Assembly (NCBI GenBank): GCA_964567545.1
Contig: CAZMNB010000006.1
Coordinates: forward strand, 1-46,621
Source: UBA7398 sp964567545
GTDB taxonomy: Bacteria > Actinomycetota > Actinomycetes > Nanopelagicales > Nanopelagicaceae
DNA length: 46,621 nt
Direction: 5' to 3'
Shown here: piece after piece, positions 16,921-26,311 of the stretch
Numbering within the stretch: position 1 is the first letter of the stretch
How the letters are laid out: every line of letters starts with the position of its first letter
The notes under the pieces: generated by a model
What the model was told of the DNA's origin: nothing
The model's input: the letters and a program-made list of their open reading frames with translations, nothing else
Databases searched by the model: none
Position numbers and translations under genes: made by a program

Positions 16921-17529
16921 ATGATTGAAGCCAAGCTAATCAGCACCGGCTTTAAAAATATCGCTGGTGTCGACGAAGCTGGCAGAGGTGCATGTGCTGG
17001 TCCGCTGGTAATTGCAGCAGTAATTCTAAATAATCCACTTTCCAAAGAATTTACAGAAGTACGTGATTCTAAAGAACTTTCTGAAAAAAAGCGGGAGCAA
17101 CTTTTTGAGGTTATAACTGCAAATTCCAACGCTTACTCGATTATCGTAGCTTCAGTTATAGAAATTGATAGCGGTGGTGTTCATAAAGCAAATATTGAAG
17201 GCATGCGCAGAGCAGTTCTCGGCCTTAATTTGAATCCTGATTACGTATTAACTGATGGATATCAGATTGATGGTTTAGCAATCCCAGCACTTGCGGTATG
17301 GAAAGGCGATCAAGTTTCGCTCTCTATAAGCGCAGCCTCAATCTTGGCCAAAGTCACTAGAGATCGAATTATGCGCGAACTCGATTTGGATTTTCCAGAA
17401 TATGGGTTCTCGTCACATAAAGGTTATATAACAGCCAAGCATTCAGCTGCGCTTGTAAAATTTGGTCCAGCCAAGGTACACCGCAAATCGTTTGCAAACA
17501 TTGCAGAACTTATTAACAAAGGTAATTAA
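16921..17529 (+). CDS. rnhB: Ribonuclease HII
   Basis: Cleaves RNA in RNA-DNA hybrids and single ribonucleotides in DNA. 202 residues, normal for the family. DEAGRGACAGPLVIA gives the first Asp-Glu pair; VRDSKELSEKKRE, DYVLTDG (third acidic residue) and SAASILAKVTRDRIM (Asp) follow; GFSSHKGYITAKH is the C-terminal signature. ATG at 16921, 22 bases after lepB; part of the rplS-lepB run. Confidence 0.95.
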   Translation: MIEAKLISTGFKNIAGVDEAGRGACAGPLVIAAVILNNPLSKEFTEVRDSKELSEKKREQLFEVITANSNAYSIIVASVIEIDSGGVHKANIEGMRRAVLGLNLNPDYVLTDGYQIDGLAIPALAVWKGDQVSLSISAASILAKVTRDRIMRELDLDFPEYGFSSHKGYITAKHSAALVKFGPAKVHRKSFANIAELINKGN

Positions 17530-17586
17530 TCCACATTAAATACAGCTTCAAAAATATTTAGAGATTTGAATTCATACGCTTAGGTA

Positions 17587-17955
17587 ATGGCAAAAAATAA
17601 GCAAGCAGCGTTGATGGGTGAAGTTGGCGAAACGTTTGTAGCTAATTATCTAAAGAAAAATGGGTATGCAATTCTCGCGCGAAATTGGCGAATCAAGGAG
17701 GGGGAAATAGATCTAGTTGCGCTCTCTTCCACAGGCAAAATTACTTTTGTAGAGGTTAAATCTCGTTCATCGTTAGCCTTCGGTCACCCATTGGAGTCAA
17801 TCACCGCGGAAAAGGCCTACCGATTACAGCGATTGGCGTTGGCTTGGTTGGTTTCAAATTCAAAATTTGGTGCAGATTACCAAATCGATGCTGCTGCAGT
17901 AATTATCTCGCCTTCGGGTGGAGTGGAAATAGATTACCGCGAAGCGGTCTTATGA
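17587..17955 (+). CDS. yraN: YraN family protein (UPF0102), nuclease-like fold
   Basis: 122-residue small protein of the PD-(D/E)XK nuclease-like fold. Motifs: GEVGETFVANYLKKNGY, ILARNWRIKEGEIDLVA (the E and D of the presumed active site) and FVEVKSRSS (E-x-K). Function is unsettled; linked to DNA repair or processing by fold and by constant association with yifB and dprA, as here. ATG at 17587 after a 57-base gap. Its stop overlaps the yifB start (ATGA). Confidence 0.92.
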   Translation: MAKNKQAALMGEVGETFVANYLKKNGYAILARNWRIKEGEIDLVALSSTGKITFVEVKSRSSLAFGHPLESITAEKAYRLQRLALAWLVSNSKFGADYQIDAAAVIISPSGGVEIDYREAVL

Positions 17956-19475
17956 CAATTGGAGTAACGCATGGCGTTAGTTTGATCGGGTTAAGTGGAA
18001 CGTTAGTACAGATAGAGGTAGATATCGCAGATGGCCTACCGCATTACTCATTATTAGGTTTACCGGATTTAGCCTTAACAGAATCTAGAGATCGAGTTCG
18101 ATCAGCATTAATCAATTCAAAAGAGTTATGGCCAAATAAGAAAGTTACAGTATCGCTTTCCCCTGCGTGGCTACCCAAGAGCGGTTCCAATTTCGACCTA
18201 CCTATCGCAGTTGCGATCCTGGCTGCGCAACAAGTTATTCCGATAGATCGATTACAAAGAACAGTTTTCTTTGGGGAATTAGCATTAGATGGCCGAATCA
18301 GAGAGGCACGCGGAGTTTTACCTGCGTTAATTTCATTAAGAGATGGCGAGATTGAAACAGTAGTTGTACCAAAAGCAAATACCGGAGAAGCAAGATTAGT
18401 TTCTGGCTTAGAGATAGTTCCAATGGAAAACATATCCGAACTTTTGAAATGGTTACGAACCGGGGTACGAGCCAAAGTCAATGAGCTTTTTTCGATTGTG
18501 AAAAATAGTAGTTTTAAAGATTTATCCGAAGTTGCGGGGCAACCAGAAGCTAGATATGCATTGGAAGTTGCAGCAACTGGTGGCCATCACATCTTGATGA
18601 TTGGACCACCAGGCACTGGCAAAACCATGCTTGCTGAACGACTACCTTCATTACTTCCAGAACTAGGAGAGCAGGAATCTTTAGAAGTTAGCGCGATACA
18701 TTCAGTTGCTGGTGTTTTGAAGGAGCGCGGTTTATTCTCTAGAGAACCTCCTTTTATTTCACCACATCACACAACCACTCGAACGGCAATGGTTGGCGGT
18801 GGATCAAACACAATCAAGCCCGGAGCTTGTTCGTTAGCGCATAACGGAGTTCTGTTTATAGATGAAGCGCCAGAATGCGTTGTAGGCGTATTAGATGCGC
18901 TTCGCCAACCATTGGAATCAGGGGCAATCACAATTACGCGAGCAATTGGTAGCGCAACGTTTCCAGCAGATTTCATACTTGTGCTTGCAGCAAACCCATG
19001 CCCGTGTGGTCGATTAACTGGCAGAGGTCGTAGTTGTACCTGTTCGTCATTACAAATCAGGCGCTATCTAAATCGATTATCTGGTCCACTTATTGATCGG
19101 ATCGATTTGAGAATTAAAGTTGAACCGCCAACCAGGACAGCTTTTGCTAGCGGAGAAATAGGAGAAAGCAGCACCTTGGTTAGAGAACGAGTTGCGGTTG
19201 CCAGAAAACGTGCCGCAAAACGGTTTCATCTATTCAATATTTCTAGAAATGCTGAAATTCCAGCATTTGCACTTCGAAATGAATTCAAAGCTGAACGCGC
19301 CGGCATGTCGTTATTACATAATGAAATGGATCGTGAAAATCTCACAGCTAGAGGTTTTCATAAAACATTGAGACTTGCTTGGAGCATTGCTGATCTTGCC
19401 GAACATGATTTTCCGCTTCTCGAAGATGTAAAACGGGCACTTTCATTGCGCGAAGGGATGGATCTTTTCGGATGA
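17952..19475 (+). CDS. yifB: YifB family Mg-chelatase-like AAA ATPase
   Basis: 507 residues from ATG 17952, which overlaps the yraN stop. N-terminal Lon-like domain (about 1-170: GLPDLALTESRDRVRSALIN, and NFDLPIAVAILAA), Walker A IGPPGTGKTMLAERL (about residue 215), Walker B GVLFIDEAPEC, and a Cys-rich insertion NPCPCGRLTGRGRSCTCS, then the C-terminal Mg_chelatase_C domain. The family (ComM) helps branch migration during natural transformation in Proteobacteria; neighbours dprA and yraN fit a DNA-uptake or recombination role. An upstream in-frame extension to 17844 lies inside yraN and is not family-like. Confidence 0.93.
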   Translation: MTIGVTHGVSLIGLSGTLVQIEVDIADGLPHYSLLGLPDLALTESRDRVRSALINSKELWPNKKVTVSLSPAWLPKSGSNFDLPIAVAILAAQQVIPIDRLQRTVFFGELALDGRIREARGVLPALISLRDGEIETVVVPKANTGEARLVSGLEIVPMENISELLKWLRTGVRAKVNELFSIVKNSSFKDLSEVAGQPEARYALEVAATGGHHILMIGPPGTGKTMLAERLPSLLPELGEQESLEVSAIHSVAGVLKERGLFSREPPFISPHHTTTRTAMVGGGSNTIKPGACSLAHNGVLFIDEAPECVVGVLDALRQPLESGAITITRAIGSATFPADFILVLAANPCPCGRLTGRGRSCTCSSLQIRRYLNRLSGPLIDRIDLRIKVEPPTRTAFASGEIGESSTLVRERVAVARKRAAKRFHLFNISRNAEIPAFALRNEFKAERAGMSLLHNEMDRENLTARGFHKTLRLAWSIADLAEHDFPLLEDVKRALSLREGMDLFG

Positions 19476-20359
19476 ATTCATTTGCAGCAAGGTTGAGACT
19501 ATTTGCAGCTATTGAGGGTGGATCAACTTTCTGGAGCAATGAAATTTCAACTTTAGGTGCTGATTTAGTTTTGGATAAAATAACCACAAACGGTTATCCA
19601 GAAAATAAGAATTCGATTGGCTATATTGCTAAAGAAGTTATTAGTTCAAACGCCGACAAAATATTCTGCGAAATTGATCAAGCAGGAGCAGTATTTCTGA
19701 CGCCCGAATCTTCCCAGTGGCCAGCTTGTCTAAATGATCTAATGGCGCCACCAATTGGAATAGTTGTAAAAGGTACGCTTACCAGTGGAAATTGCGTTTC
19801 AATTGTTGGCACTCGAAATCCCACATCTTATGGAGTTCGGATAGCAAGTGAGTTTGCTGCTGGGTTTGTTGACCATGATTGGAGCGTTATTAGCGGTGGT
19901 GCATATGGGATAGATACAGCTGCGCACAAAGGGGCGATTGCTGGTGAAGGAATTACCATTGCAATCCTTGCATCTGGAGTTTCGGTTAATTACCCAGCAA
20001 GTAATGAGCGACTTTTTTTGGAGATTGCAGAAACTGGGGCATTGGTCTCTGAGGTAATGCCAAATGTAAGAGCTAAACCCGAAAGATTTCTAACCCGAAA
20101 TCGGATAATCGCAGCATTGTCGCTTGGAACGATTGTGGTGGAAGCGGCGCTAAGAAGTGGATCACTACGCACCGCAAGAGATGCAGCCGAAATTTATCGA
20201 ACCGTAATGGCAATCCCCGGACCAATTACTTCACCAACAAGTGATGGTTGTCATCGCTTAATTGCCGAGCGATGCGCTGAAATCGTCACATCAGCCAATG
20301 ATGCGATTGAGTTGATGAGCCCATTAACGGGTACGCTCTCCTCTGATGAGTCAAGATAA
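19472..20359 (+). CDS. dprA: DNA-processing protein DprA
   Basis: Loads RecA on incoming single-stranded DNA. 295 residues with the Rossmann-type core: VSIVGTRNPTSYGVRIASEF, VISGGAYGIDTAAHKGAI, ILASGVSVNYPASNERL and FLTRNRIIAALS. It is short for the family (often 360-400): the chain stops soon after the Rossmann core, so the C-terminal winged-helix (DML1-like) domain is missing. ATG 19472 overlaps the yifB stop (ATGA) and the stop region overlaps era by 14 bases, all consistent with one transcript. Confidence 0.92.
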   Translation: MNSFAARLRLFAAIEGGSTFWSNEISTLGADLVLDKITTNGYPENKNSIGYIAKEVISSNADKIFCEIDQAGAVFLTPESSQWPACLNDLMAPPIGIVVKGTLTSGNCVSIVGTRNPTSYGVRIASEFAAGFVDHDWSVISGGAYGIDTAAHKGAIAGEGITIAILASGVSVNYPASNERLFLEIAETGALVSEVMPNVRAKPERFLTRNRIIAALSLGTIVVEAALRSGSLRTARDAAEIYRTVMAIPGPITSPTSDGCHRLIAERCAEIVTSANDAIELMSPLTGTLSSDESR

Positions 20360-21290
20360 TAATGAAATCAAACACCGTGCAGGTTTTATTGCAATTGTAG
20401 GTCGACCAAATACTGGTAAATCAACTTTAGTAAATGCGCTGGTAGGTTCAAAAGTAGTAATAACCTCGCATCATCCCAACACCACACGAAACGCTATTAG
20501 AGCAATTGTTTCGCAACCAAATTACCAACTTGTATTAGTTGACACCCCTGGAGTTCATAAACCAAAAACAATGCTCGGTAGCCGATTAAATGCCATGGCA
20601 AGCCAAAGCATGGATTCAGTTGATGTGGTTGCGATTTGTTTACCAGCCAATGAAGAAATTGGTCATGGCGATCTATTTATTGCAAAAGAAATGGCTTCAC
20701 AACGGAGTGCTAAAAAGATTGCCCTTTTGACTAAAACTGATGTTGTTAGCAACGAAGAATTACCGCCAAAATTATTAGCTATTGCAAAACTTGCCAAAGA
20801 TGCTGGCTTTATTTGGGATGAAGTTGTGCCACTATCCGCAAAAAGAGGTGATCAGGTGGCTTTAGTCATGGAACTCTTTGCAAAATATTCGCCAGAAAGT
20901 CCAAGTTTTTATCCAGACGATATGTTAAGTGATCAATCACTCGAACATACGATTGCGGAATACATTCGCGAGGCCGCAATAGTTGATGTTTTCGACGAAG
21001 TCCCGCATTCAATTATGGTGGTTGTCGATGAGATGTCTGAGCGTGAAAAACGAATACCGAATGAACGACCTTTCTATGATATTCACGCCACAATTCACGT
21101 TGAACGCGATAGTCAGAAATCCATAATTTTGGGAGAGAAAGGCGAGCGGTTAAAGAAAGTTGGAACAGTTGCTCGTTTGGAGATCGAACGGCTAATTAAA
21201 GGCCGAATTTTCCTTGGCTTGCATGTAAAAGTTTCGGCTAATTGGCAGAAAGATCCAAAGGCGCTTGGGCGAATGGGATTTACTGAATAA
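20346..21290 (+). CDS. era: GTPase Era
   Basis: Ribosome-assembly GTPase that binds the 3' end of 16S rRNA. 314 residues. G1 GRPNTGKSTLVNAL, G2 region TTRNAIRA, G3 DTPGVHKPKT, G4 LLTKTDV, and a C-terminal KH domain around SIILGEKGERLKKVGTVARLEIE. ATG 20346 lies within the end of dprA. Being coupled to dprA is different from the ybeY-cor-era order usual in other actinobacteria. Convergent with an EamA transporter gene (11-base overlap). Confidence 0.95.
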   Translation: MSQDNNEIKHRAGFIAIVGRPNTGKSTLVNALVGSKVVITSHHPNTTRNAIRAIVSQPNYQLVLVDTPGVHKPKTMLGSRLNAMASQSMDSVDVVAICLPANEEIGHGDLFIAKEMASQRSAKKIALLTKTDVVSNEELPPKLLAIAKLAKDAGFIWDEVVPLSAKRGDQVALVMELFAKYSPESPSFYPDDMLSDQSLEHTIAEYIREAAIVDVFDEVPHSIMVVVDEMSEREKRIPNERPFYDIHATIHVERDSQKSIILGEKGERLKKVGTVARLEIERLIKGRIFLGLHVKVSANWQKDPKALGRMGFTE

Positions 21291-22155
21291 AGCCTGATTC
21301 ATGTTTTCGACTCGCAAGAAATGAACCTACTAACACAAGTGGCAAACCGATAACTATCCCAATGGTGAGTGGTTCAGAAAGTACAATTACACCTAATAAT
21401 ACGGCGACCATGACATTCATATAAGTTACCAAAGATGCTCTAGCCGCTCCGATTTTTCGCAAAACTAAAAAGAAAGAAATAAATCCACCGCCAGTGCAGA
21501 AAACTCCAAGCACAATCAAACTAAATATAGCTTTTGTCGATGGCACTGCTGTTGGAAAACTTGCAATTGCAAATGGAAAATAGACAATTGCAGTCATCGC
21601 CATCGCCACCGCATTTATTGCCATTAGGTCGGCATTTGGTAGTTTCTTAACAATCATATTCACAGCCCAGGCGTAACCAAGTGAGGCCAAAAGAACTTCA
21701 CCAATTGCCAATCCATTTCCAATATTATTAAAAGTTTCTAATCCAACCAAGAAAATAACTCCAGTAAAACCAACGCCGAGCCCTACTATTCGCTTGCCCT
21801 CCCAAACAGTTTTATCGCCATAAATTGAAGCAAAAACGGTCGCCCAAATCGGAGTAGTGCAAACCAAAAGACTCGTTAAGCCAGATGAAAGTTTTTCTTG
21901 AGCATTAGTTATTAAAAACCAAGGTCCGATTAATTCTCCAATTGCGTATAGAGAAATTAGTTTCCAATGTCGAATCTCAGCGCCAAGCGTTTTCTGCGCA
22001 ATTGTCACAGCGCCTAAAATTAATGCGCCAATAGTTACTCGAACGAATACGATTATCGCTGGCGAAAGTTCGTCGACTGCAATGGATATGAAAAGGTAGG
22101 GAATACCCCAAAGAACTCCAGCTATTACGAACAAGAACCAATCTCTTGATTTCAC
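21280..22155 (-). CDS. EamA/DMT family transporter
   Basis: 291-residue membrane protein with about ten hydrophobic helices in two EamA repeats, the second beginning near IGEVLLASLGYAWAVNMIV. The N-terminal block FVIAGVLWGIPYLFISIAV is typical. This drug/metabolite superfamily exports amino acids, nucleobases or other small molecules; the substrate is not predictable. GTG start at 22155. A second EamA gene lies at 26.3-27.2 kb, but the two proteins look only distantly alike. Confidence 0.85.
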   Translation of the reverse strand: MKSRDWFLFVIAGVLWGIPYLFISIAVDELSPAIIVFVRVTIGALILGAVTIAQKTLGAEIRHWKLISLYAIGELIGPWFLITNAQEKLSSGLTSLLVCTTPIWATVFASIYGDKTVWEGKRIVGLGVGFTGVIFLVGLETFNNIGNGLAIGEVLLASLGYAWAVNMIVKKLPNADLMAINAVAMAMTAIVYFPFAIASFPTAVPSTKAIFSLIVLGVFCTGGGFISFFLVLRKIGAARASLVTYMNVMVAVLLGVIVLSEPLTIGIVIGLPLVLVGSFLASRKHESGFIQ

Positions 22156-22293
22156 TTAATTGTTACTGCCTTTCAACGCCGCGATTGATGAATTTCGCTA
22201 AAGGTAAGGGGCTAACGGTAGACTGTCCAAGTCAACGAAGACCAAATTGATGCGATTTATCTCATATATTGTTGAAATTGGAGCAAATATATT

Positions 22294-23319
22294 ATGCGTT
22301 TTGGAGTTTTAACTGGTGGCGGAGATTGTCCAGGTTTAAATGCAGTTATTCGAGCGCTAATTCGTAAAGGCGTAAAAGAATATGGTTTTGAATTTGTTGG
22401 TTTTCGTGATGGTTGGAAAGGTCCACTAGAAGGTCTCACTATGCCGTTAGATATTGCGGCAACGCGGGGAATTTTGCCAAGAGGCGGCACGATCCTTGGA
22501 TCTTCCAGAACAAATCCATTCAAAATTGATGGTGGAGTTGAAAAGATTAAAGAGAATTTGGCAAAGATGGGAATTGACGCCTTAATTGCGATTGGCGGCG
22601 AAGACACACTAGGAGTAGCTACAAAGTTGGATCAACTTGGTGTAAAAGTTATTGGTGTGCCAAAAACTATTGATAATGATTTAAATAATACCGATTACAC
22701 ATTTGGCTTTGATACTGCTGTGAATATTGCAGTAGAAGCAATTGACAGATTACATACCACAGCCGAGTCTCATCATCGCGCACTTATAGTCGAGGTCATG
22801 GGGCGGCATGCTGGTTGGATTGCCTTGCACTCTGGGCTGGCTGGCGGCGCAGCATGTATTTTGATTCCAGAAGTCCCGTTTAATATAGAAAAAGTTTGTG
22901 AATGGGTTGAATCTAGATTTAAATCAAGTTATGCCCCAATAATTGTGGTTGCCGAAGGTGCACTTCCCGAAGATGGCGACTTAACAACTAAAGATAAAAC
23001 CTTAGATGCATTTGGCCATGTGAAACTATCTGGGATAGGGGATTGGCTTGCGCAAGAGATAGAAAGACGTACGGGTAAAGAAGCTCGAACTACAATCCTT
23101 GGCCATATCCAACGCGGTGGAACTCCAACTGCATTCGATCGAGTATTAGCAACTCGTTTTGGATTGCATGCAATCACAGCTGCTTATGAAGGTGACTGGG
23201 GCAAGATGGTTGCGCTACATGGCACCAAAATCGCTCGGGTTCCATTGGCATCTGCTACCGAGAAACTTAAAACCGTTGATCCAGAGCTATTAAAGGAGGC
23301 TGAGATTTTCTTTGGTTAA
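22294..23319 (+). CDS. pfp: 6-phosphofructokinase, pyrophosphate-type active site
   Basis: 341-residue phosphofructokinase A-family enzyme phosphorylating fructose 6-phosphate. N-terminal GVLTGGGDCPGLNAVIRAL; catalytic PKTIDNDL; EVMGRHAGWIALHSGLAGGA; GHIQRGGTPTAFDR. The two positions that decide the phosphoryl donor are D104 (GGEDT) and K124 (PKTIDND); ATP enzymes have Gly at both, pyrophosphate enzymes Asp and Lys. This points to a reversible PPi-dependent enzyme like that of Amycolatopsis. ATG 22294 with GGAG about 10 bases upstream. The next gene, DAHP synthase, begins 40 bases downstream. Confidence 0.9.
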   Translation: MRFGVLTGGGDCPGLNAVIRALIRKGVKEYGFEFVGFRDGWKGPLEGLTMPLDIAATRGILPRGGTILGSSRTNPFKIDGGVEKIKENLAKMGIDALIAIGGEDTLGVATKLDQLGVKVIGVPKTIDNDLNNTDYTFGFDTAVNIAVEAIDRLHTTAESHHRALIVEVMGRHAGWIALHSGLAGGAACILIPEVPFNIEKVCEWVESRFKSSYAPIIVVAEGALPEDGDLTTKDKTLDAFGHVKLSGIGDWLAQEIERRTGKEARTTILGHIQRGGTPTAFDRVLATRFGLHAITAAYEGDWGKMVALHGTKIARVPLASATEKLKTVDPELLKEAEIFFG

Positions 23320-23359
23320 TTGGCCCCGCCATTAACTAAAACTTCTCTATCCTTTCCCA

Positions 23360-24712
23360 ATGACTAGCGCATCCAATTCAGCCCAAATTGAGGCGTTATT
23401 TAACGCGTCTCTAACCGCTGCGCAACAACCAACTTGGCCAGACCAAGCCGAGGTCGATCTCGCGGTCGCAGAATTGCGGGCGTTGCCGCCACTTGTCTTC
23501 GCTGGCGAATGCGATAACTTAAAAGAGCGGGTCGCGCTAGCCGCAGCTGGAAATGCATTCTGGTTACAAGGCGGAGATTGCGCGGAAACTTTTGCAGGTG
23601 CGACTGCTGATTCCATTAGAAATAGAATAAAAACAATTTTGCAGATGGCAGCCGTTTTACAATATGGAGCGAGCCTGCCTGTGATCAAGGTGGGCAGAAT
23701 GGCAGGGCAGTTTGCTAAGCCACGAAGCAACGATAATGAAACTCGAGATGGCGTTACCTGGCCGGCATATCGAGGTGATGCCGTAAACGATTTAGAATTT
23801 AATGAAAAAGCAAGAACTCCAAATCCAAATCGTATGGTTAGGGTTTATAACACTTCTGCGGCAACTCTTAACTTAGTCCGCGCTTTCACTCAAGGTGGCT
23901 TTGCTGATATTCGACACGTTCATGAATGGAATAAAGGGTTTATTAAAGATTCAAAAATTGGACCACGATACGAAGCCATGGCAAAGGAAATTGGAAGAGC
24001 GTTAGCGTTCACTAAATCAGCAGGGGTCGACCCCGAAGCTTTTAAAACAGTGGATTTTTATTCAAGTCACGAAGCGCTAATTTTGGAATATGAAAAGGCC
24101 CTAACGCGTATTGATTCTCGAACCGGCGATGCTTATGATGTCTCAGCTCATTTTATTTGGATCGGCGAACGAACTAGACAATTAGATGGCGCACATATGG
24201 ACTTTGCTGCAAAAGTAAAAAATCCAATCGGGGTGAAAATTGGACCAAAAACTACTTCGGATGAAGCGCTAGCAATCATTAAAAAACTTAACCCAGAAAA
24301 TGAGCCCGGACGATTAACTTTTATCTCCAGAATGGGCGCTGGAAAAATCAGGGAATTGTTACCAACCATCGTTACCGCAGTAAAGGAATCTGGCGCAAAT
24401 GTTCTATGGGTCTGTGACCCTATGCATGGCAATACCTATGAAGCACCGAGTGGTTATAAAACTCGTAGATTTGACGATGTAATGGATGAAGTTCGTGGCT
24501 TCTTTGAGGTCCACAAATCATGCGGCACTCATCCAGGGGGCATTCATATTGAGCTAACCGGGGACGATGTGACCGAGTGCGTTGGTGGTGGCGAGGAAAT
24601 CTCGCATGAGGATTTAGCAACACGTTATGAAACCGCTTGCGACCCTAGACTAAACCATACCCAATCTCTCGAGTTAGCTTTTTTAGTTGCTGAGATGTTA
24701 CGAGATCGTTAA
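23360..24712 (+). CDS. aroG: 3-deoxy-7-phosphoheptulonate synthase, class II
   Basis: First enzyme of the shikimate pathway: phosphoenolpyruvate plus erythrose 4-phosphate give DAHP. 450 residues, class II (plant/actinobacterial) type. Signatures: PPLVFAGECDNLKERVALAA, FWLQGGDCAETFA, KVGRMAGQFAKPRS, FYSSHEALILEYE, IWIGERTRQLDGAH and WVCDPMHGNTYE; metal ligands are the Cys of GGDC, the His of DPMHGN and the later Glu and Asp. ATG 23360 follows the phosphofructokinase by 40 bases, so the two may be co-transcribed. In actinobacteria a PASTA kinase gene often lies nearby, as here. Confidence 0.95.
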   Translation: MTSASNSAQIEALFNASLTAAQQPTWPDQAEVDLAVAELRALPPLVFAGECDNLKERVALAAAGNAFWLQGGDCAETFAGATADSIRNRIKTILQMAAVLQYGASLPVIKVGRMAGQFAKPRSNDNETRDGVTWPAYRGDAVNDLEFNEKARTPNPNRMVRVYNTSAATLNLVRAFTQGGFADIRHVHEWNKGFIKDSKIGPRYEAMAKEIGRALAFTKSAGVDPEAFKTVDFYSSHEALILEYEKALTRIDSRTGDAYDVSAHFIWIGERTRQLDGAHMDFAAKVKNPIGVKIGPKTTSDEALAIIKKLNPENEPGRLTFISRMGAGKIRELLPTIVTAVKESGANVLWVCDPMHGNTYEAPSGYKTRRFDDVMDEVRGFFEVHKSCGTHPGGIHIELTGDDVTECVGGGEEISHEDLATRYETACDPRLNHTQSLELAFLVAEMLRDR

Positions 24713-24755
24713 ACCCACTATTTAAATATTTTTAATTACGACCTAAGATTCTCGA

Positions 24756-25250
24756 ATGCTGTTGCGAGTTAGTCACAAAACCCCGCTTGGCCAACTTCAC
24801 ATTATTGCGGACGAACATGTCGTTCTGGCTTCTGGTTTCGGCGAAGTTGAAAACCTGATTAATCGATTAGAAGAAAACGATCGCTTACGTGAAATATCGA
24901 AAGTTTCGAAAATCTCCATGATTAGCGATTTGGTGTCAGATTACTTTGATGGAGAATTAACAGCTTTTGATTCGATTTCAGTGAGACAGGCTGGTGCAAC
25001 TTTTTCGCAAGCGGCGTGGAAGGCAATGCGTAAAATAAAAGCTGGAAAAGTAATTACCTATGCGGATTTAGCAAAGCGGGCTGGCTCACCAGAAGCAGTG
25101 CGTGCTGCTGGAACTGCTTGCGCAAAGAATTTAATTGCCCCAATAATTCCGTGTCACCGAATCGTTAAAACTGGCGGCGCACTAGGAAATTATGGTTATG
25201 GCTTAGATTCTAAAGAGTGGTTATTACGCCACGAGGGCTTTTTGCAATAA
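24756..25250 (+). CDS. ogt: Methylated-DNA--protein-cysteine methyltransferase
   Basis: Suicide repair protein transferring methyl from O6-methylguanine to its own Cys. 164 residues. Acceptor C133 in IIPCHRIVKTGG, preceded by the DNA-binding helix segment VITYADLAKRAGSPEAVRAAGTA (helix-turn-helix with Arg finger) and followed by GNYGYGLDSKEWLLRHEG. The N-terminal domain is short and degenerate, typical of Ogt. ATG 24756, 43 bases after DAHP synthase. It converges on the aldolase gene (27-base overlap). Confidence 0.94.
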   Translation: MLLRVSHKTPLGQLHIIADEHVVLASGFGEVENLINRLEENDRLREISKVSKISMISDLVSDYFDGELTAFDSISVRQAGATFSQAAWKAMRKIKAGKVITYADLAKRAGSPEAVRAAGTACAKNLIAPIIPCHRIVKTGGALGNYGYGLDSKEWLLRHEGFLQ

Positions 25251-26291
25251 TTCAGTAAGCACAACTGCGGCCCGCTCAACTAATTCGTCAGTTAGATCCA
25301 GATGCGTAACTAATCGAACATACTTTGGGCCAATTGCGCTTACCCAAATACCTGCATCTCTAGCTGATTGCGCGAATGTTGCGGAATCGATATTTAAGGA
25401 ACCCAATTCAATGCCGACGATATTCGTTACTACTTTGCTGGCATCCACGACACCTGGTGCGACTTTTTCGCAAGCCTTAGCGAGAATTTGTGCTCTGCGG
25501 TGATCTTCTTTGAGAAGTGGAATGTTGTTATCTAAAGCGTAGTGCCCGGCTGCTGCAATAATTCCAACTTGGCGCATTCCGCCGCCATATCTTTTACGCC
25601 AGATGCGCGCTTTCGCAACGTTTTCTTTACTGCCAAGCATCAAAGAACCAATTGGGGCGCCTAAACCTTTAGATAGGCAAACGCTAATAGTGTCGAAATA
25701 CTTACCTATCTCTCTAAATTCAAAACCTTGCGCTACATGAGCATTCCAAATCCGCGCACCGTCTAAATGCAGATACATTCCGGAAGCGGCAGATGCGGCA
25801 CGGAGCGTAGCTATTTCAGAAATTGGTTGAACTGTACCGCCACCAAAATTATGGGTATTTTCTAGAGCTATCGCGGTCGTAGAAACCAAATATGGCCCTG
25901 AGTTCGGCTTTGCAATTTCCATCGGGGCGCTAGCATCCAAGATTCCGTGGTCCGACGGCCAAGTTCGCGTGGTAATTCCACTAAATACAGCAGCAGCACC
26001 TAACTCAGCCCGGGCTATATGCGAATTTGTATCACATATTAATTCTTCACCGGGATTTACTAACATTCGAATTGCCAATTGATTTGTTAACGAACCGGTA
26101 GCCGCAAATAGTCCAGCTTCTTTGCCAAACATTTCTGCCACACGTTCTTCGAGAGAGTTTACGGTTGGGTCGTCACCAAAAACATCATCGCCAACTTTTG
26201 CACTAGACATTGCCACGCGCATTCCTTCAGAGGGCCGAGTAACGGTGTCTGAGCGAAGATCAACTATTTGATTGGAATCGGAAATGGACAT
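25224..26291 (-). CDS. ltaE: Low-specificity L-threonine aldolase (GntG family)
   Basis: PLP-dependent aldolase cleaving L-threonine or allo-threonine to glycine and acetaldehyde. 355 residues. Starts with IVDLRSDTVTRPSEGMRVAM and GDDVFGDDPTVNSLEERVAE, both family signatures; LHLDGARIWNAHVA holds the Asp that binds the PLP ring N, and SVCLSKGLGAPIGSLMLG the PLP Lys. ATG 26291. The EamA transporter gene lies 20 bases upstream on the same strand. Its 3' end overlaps ogt by 27 bases. Confidence 0.94.
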   Translation of the reverse strand: MSISDSNQIVDLRSDTVTRPSEGMRVAMSSAKVGDDVFGDDPTVNSLEERVAEMFGKEAGLFAATGSLTNQLAIRMLVNPGEELICDTNSHIARAELGAAAVFSGITTRTWPSDHGILDASAPMEIAKPNSGPYLVSTTAIALENTHNFGGGTVQPISEIATLRAASAASGMYLHLDGARIWNAHVAQGFEFREIGKYFDTISVCLSKGLGAPIGSLMLGSKENVAKARIWRKRYGGGMRQVGIIAAAGHYALDNNIPLLKEDHRRAQILAKACEKVAPGVVDASKVVTNIVGIELGSLNIDSATFAQSARDAGIWVSAIGPKYVRLVTHLDLTDELVERAAVVLTELLQKALVA

Positions 26292-26311
26292 GACCCAATC
26301 CTCTCATGAAA

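Noticed and set aside
17844..17951. Upstream extension of yifB
   Set aside because: Overlaps yraN in another frame, and the family start block begins after ATG 17952.
23313..23345. GTTAAT...ATTAAC hairpin after the phosphofructokinase as a terminator
   Set aside because: Six AT-rich pairs, no T-tract, and the DAHP synthase gene follows closely; too weak to call.
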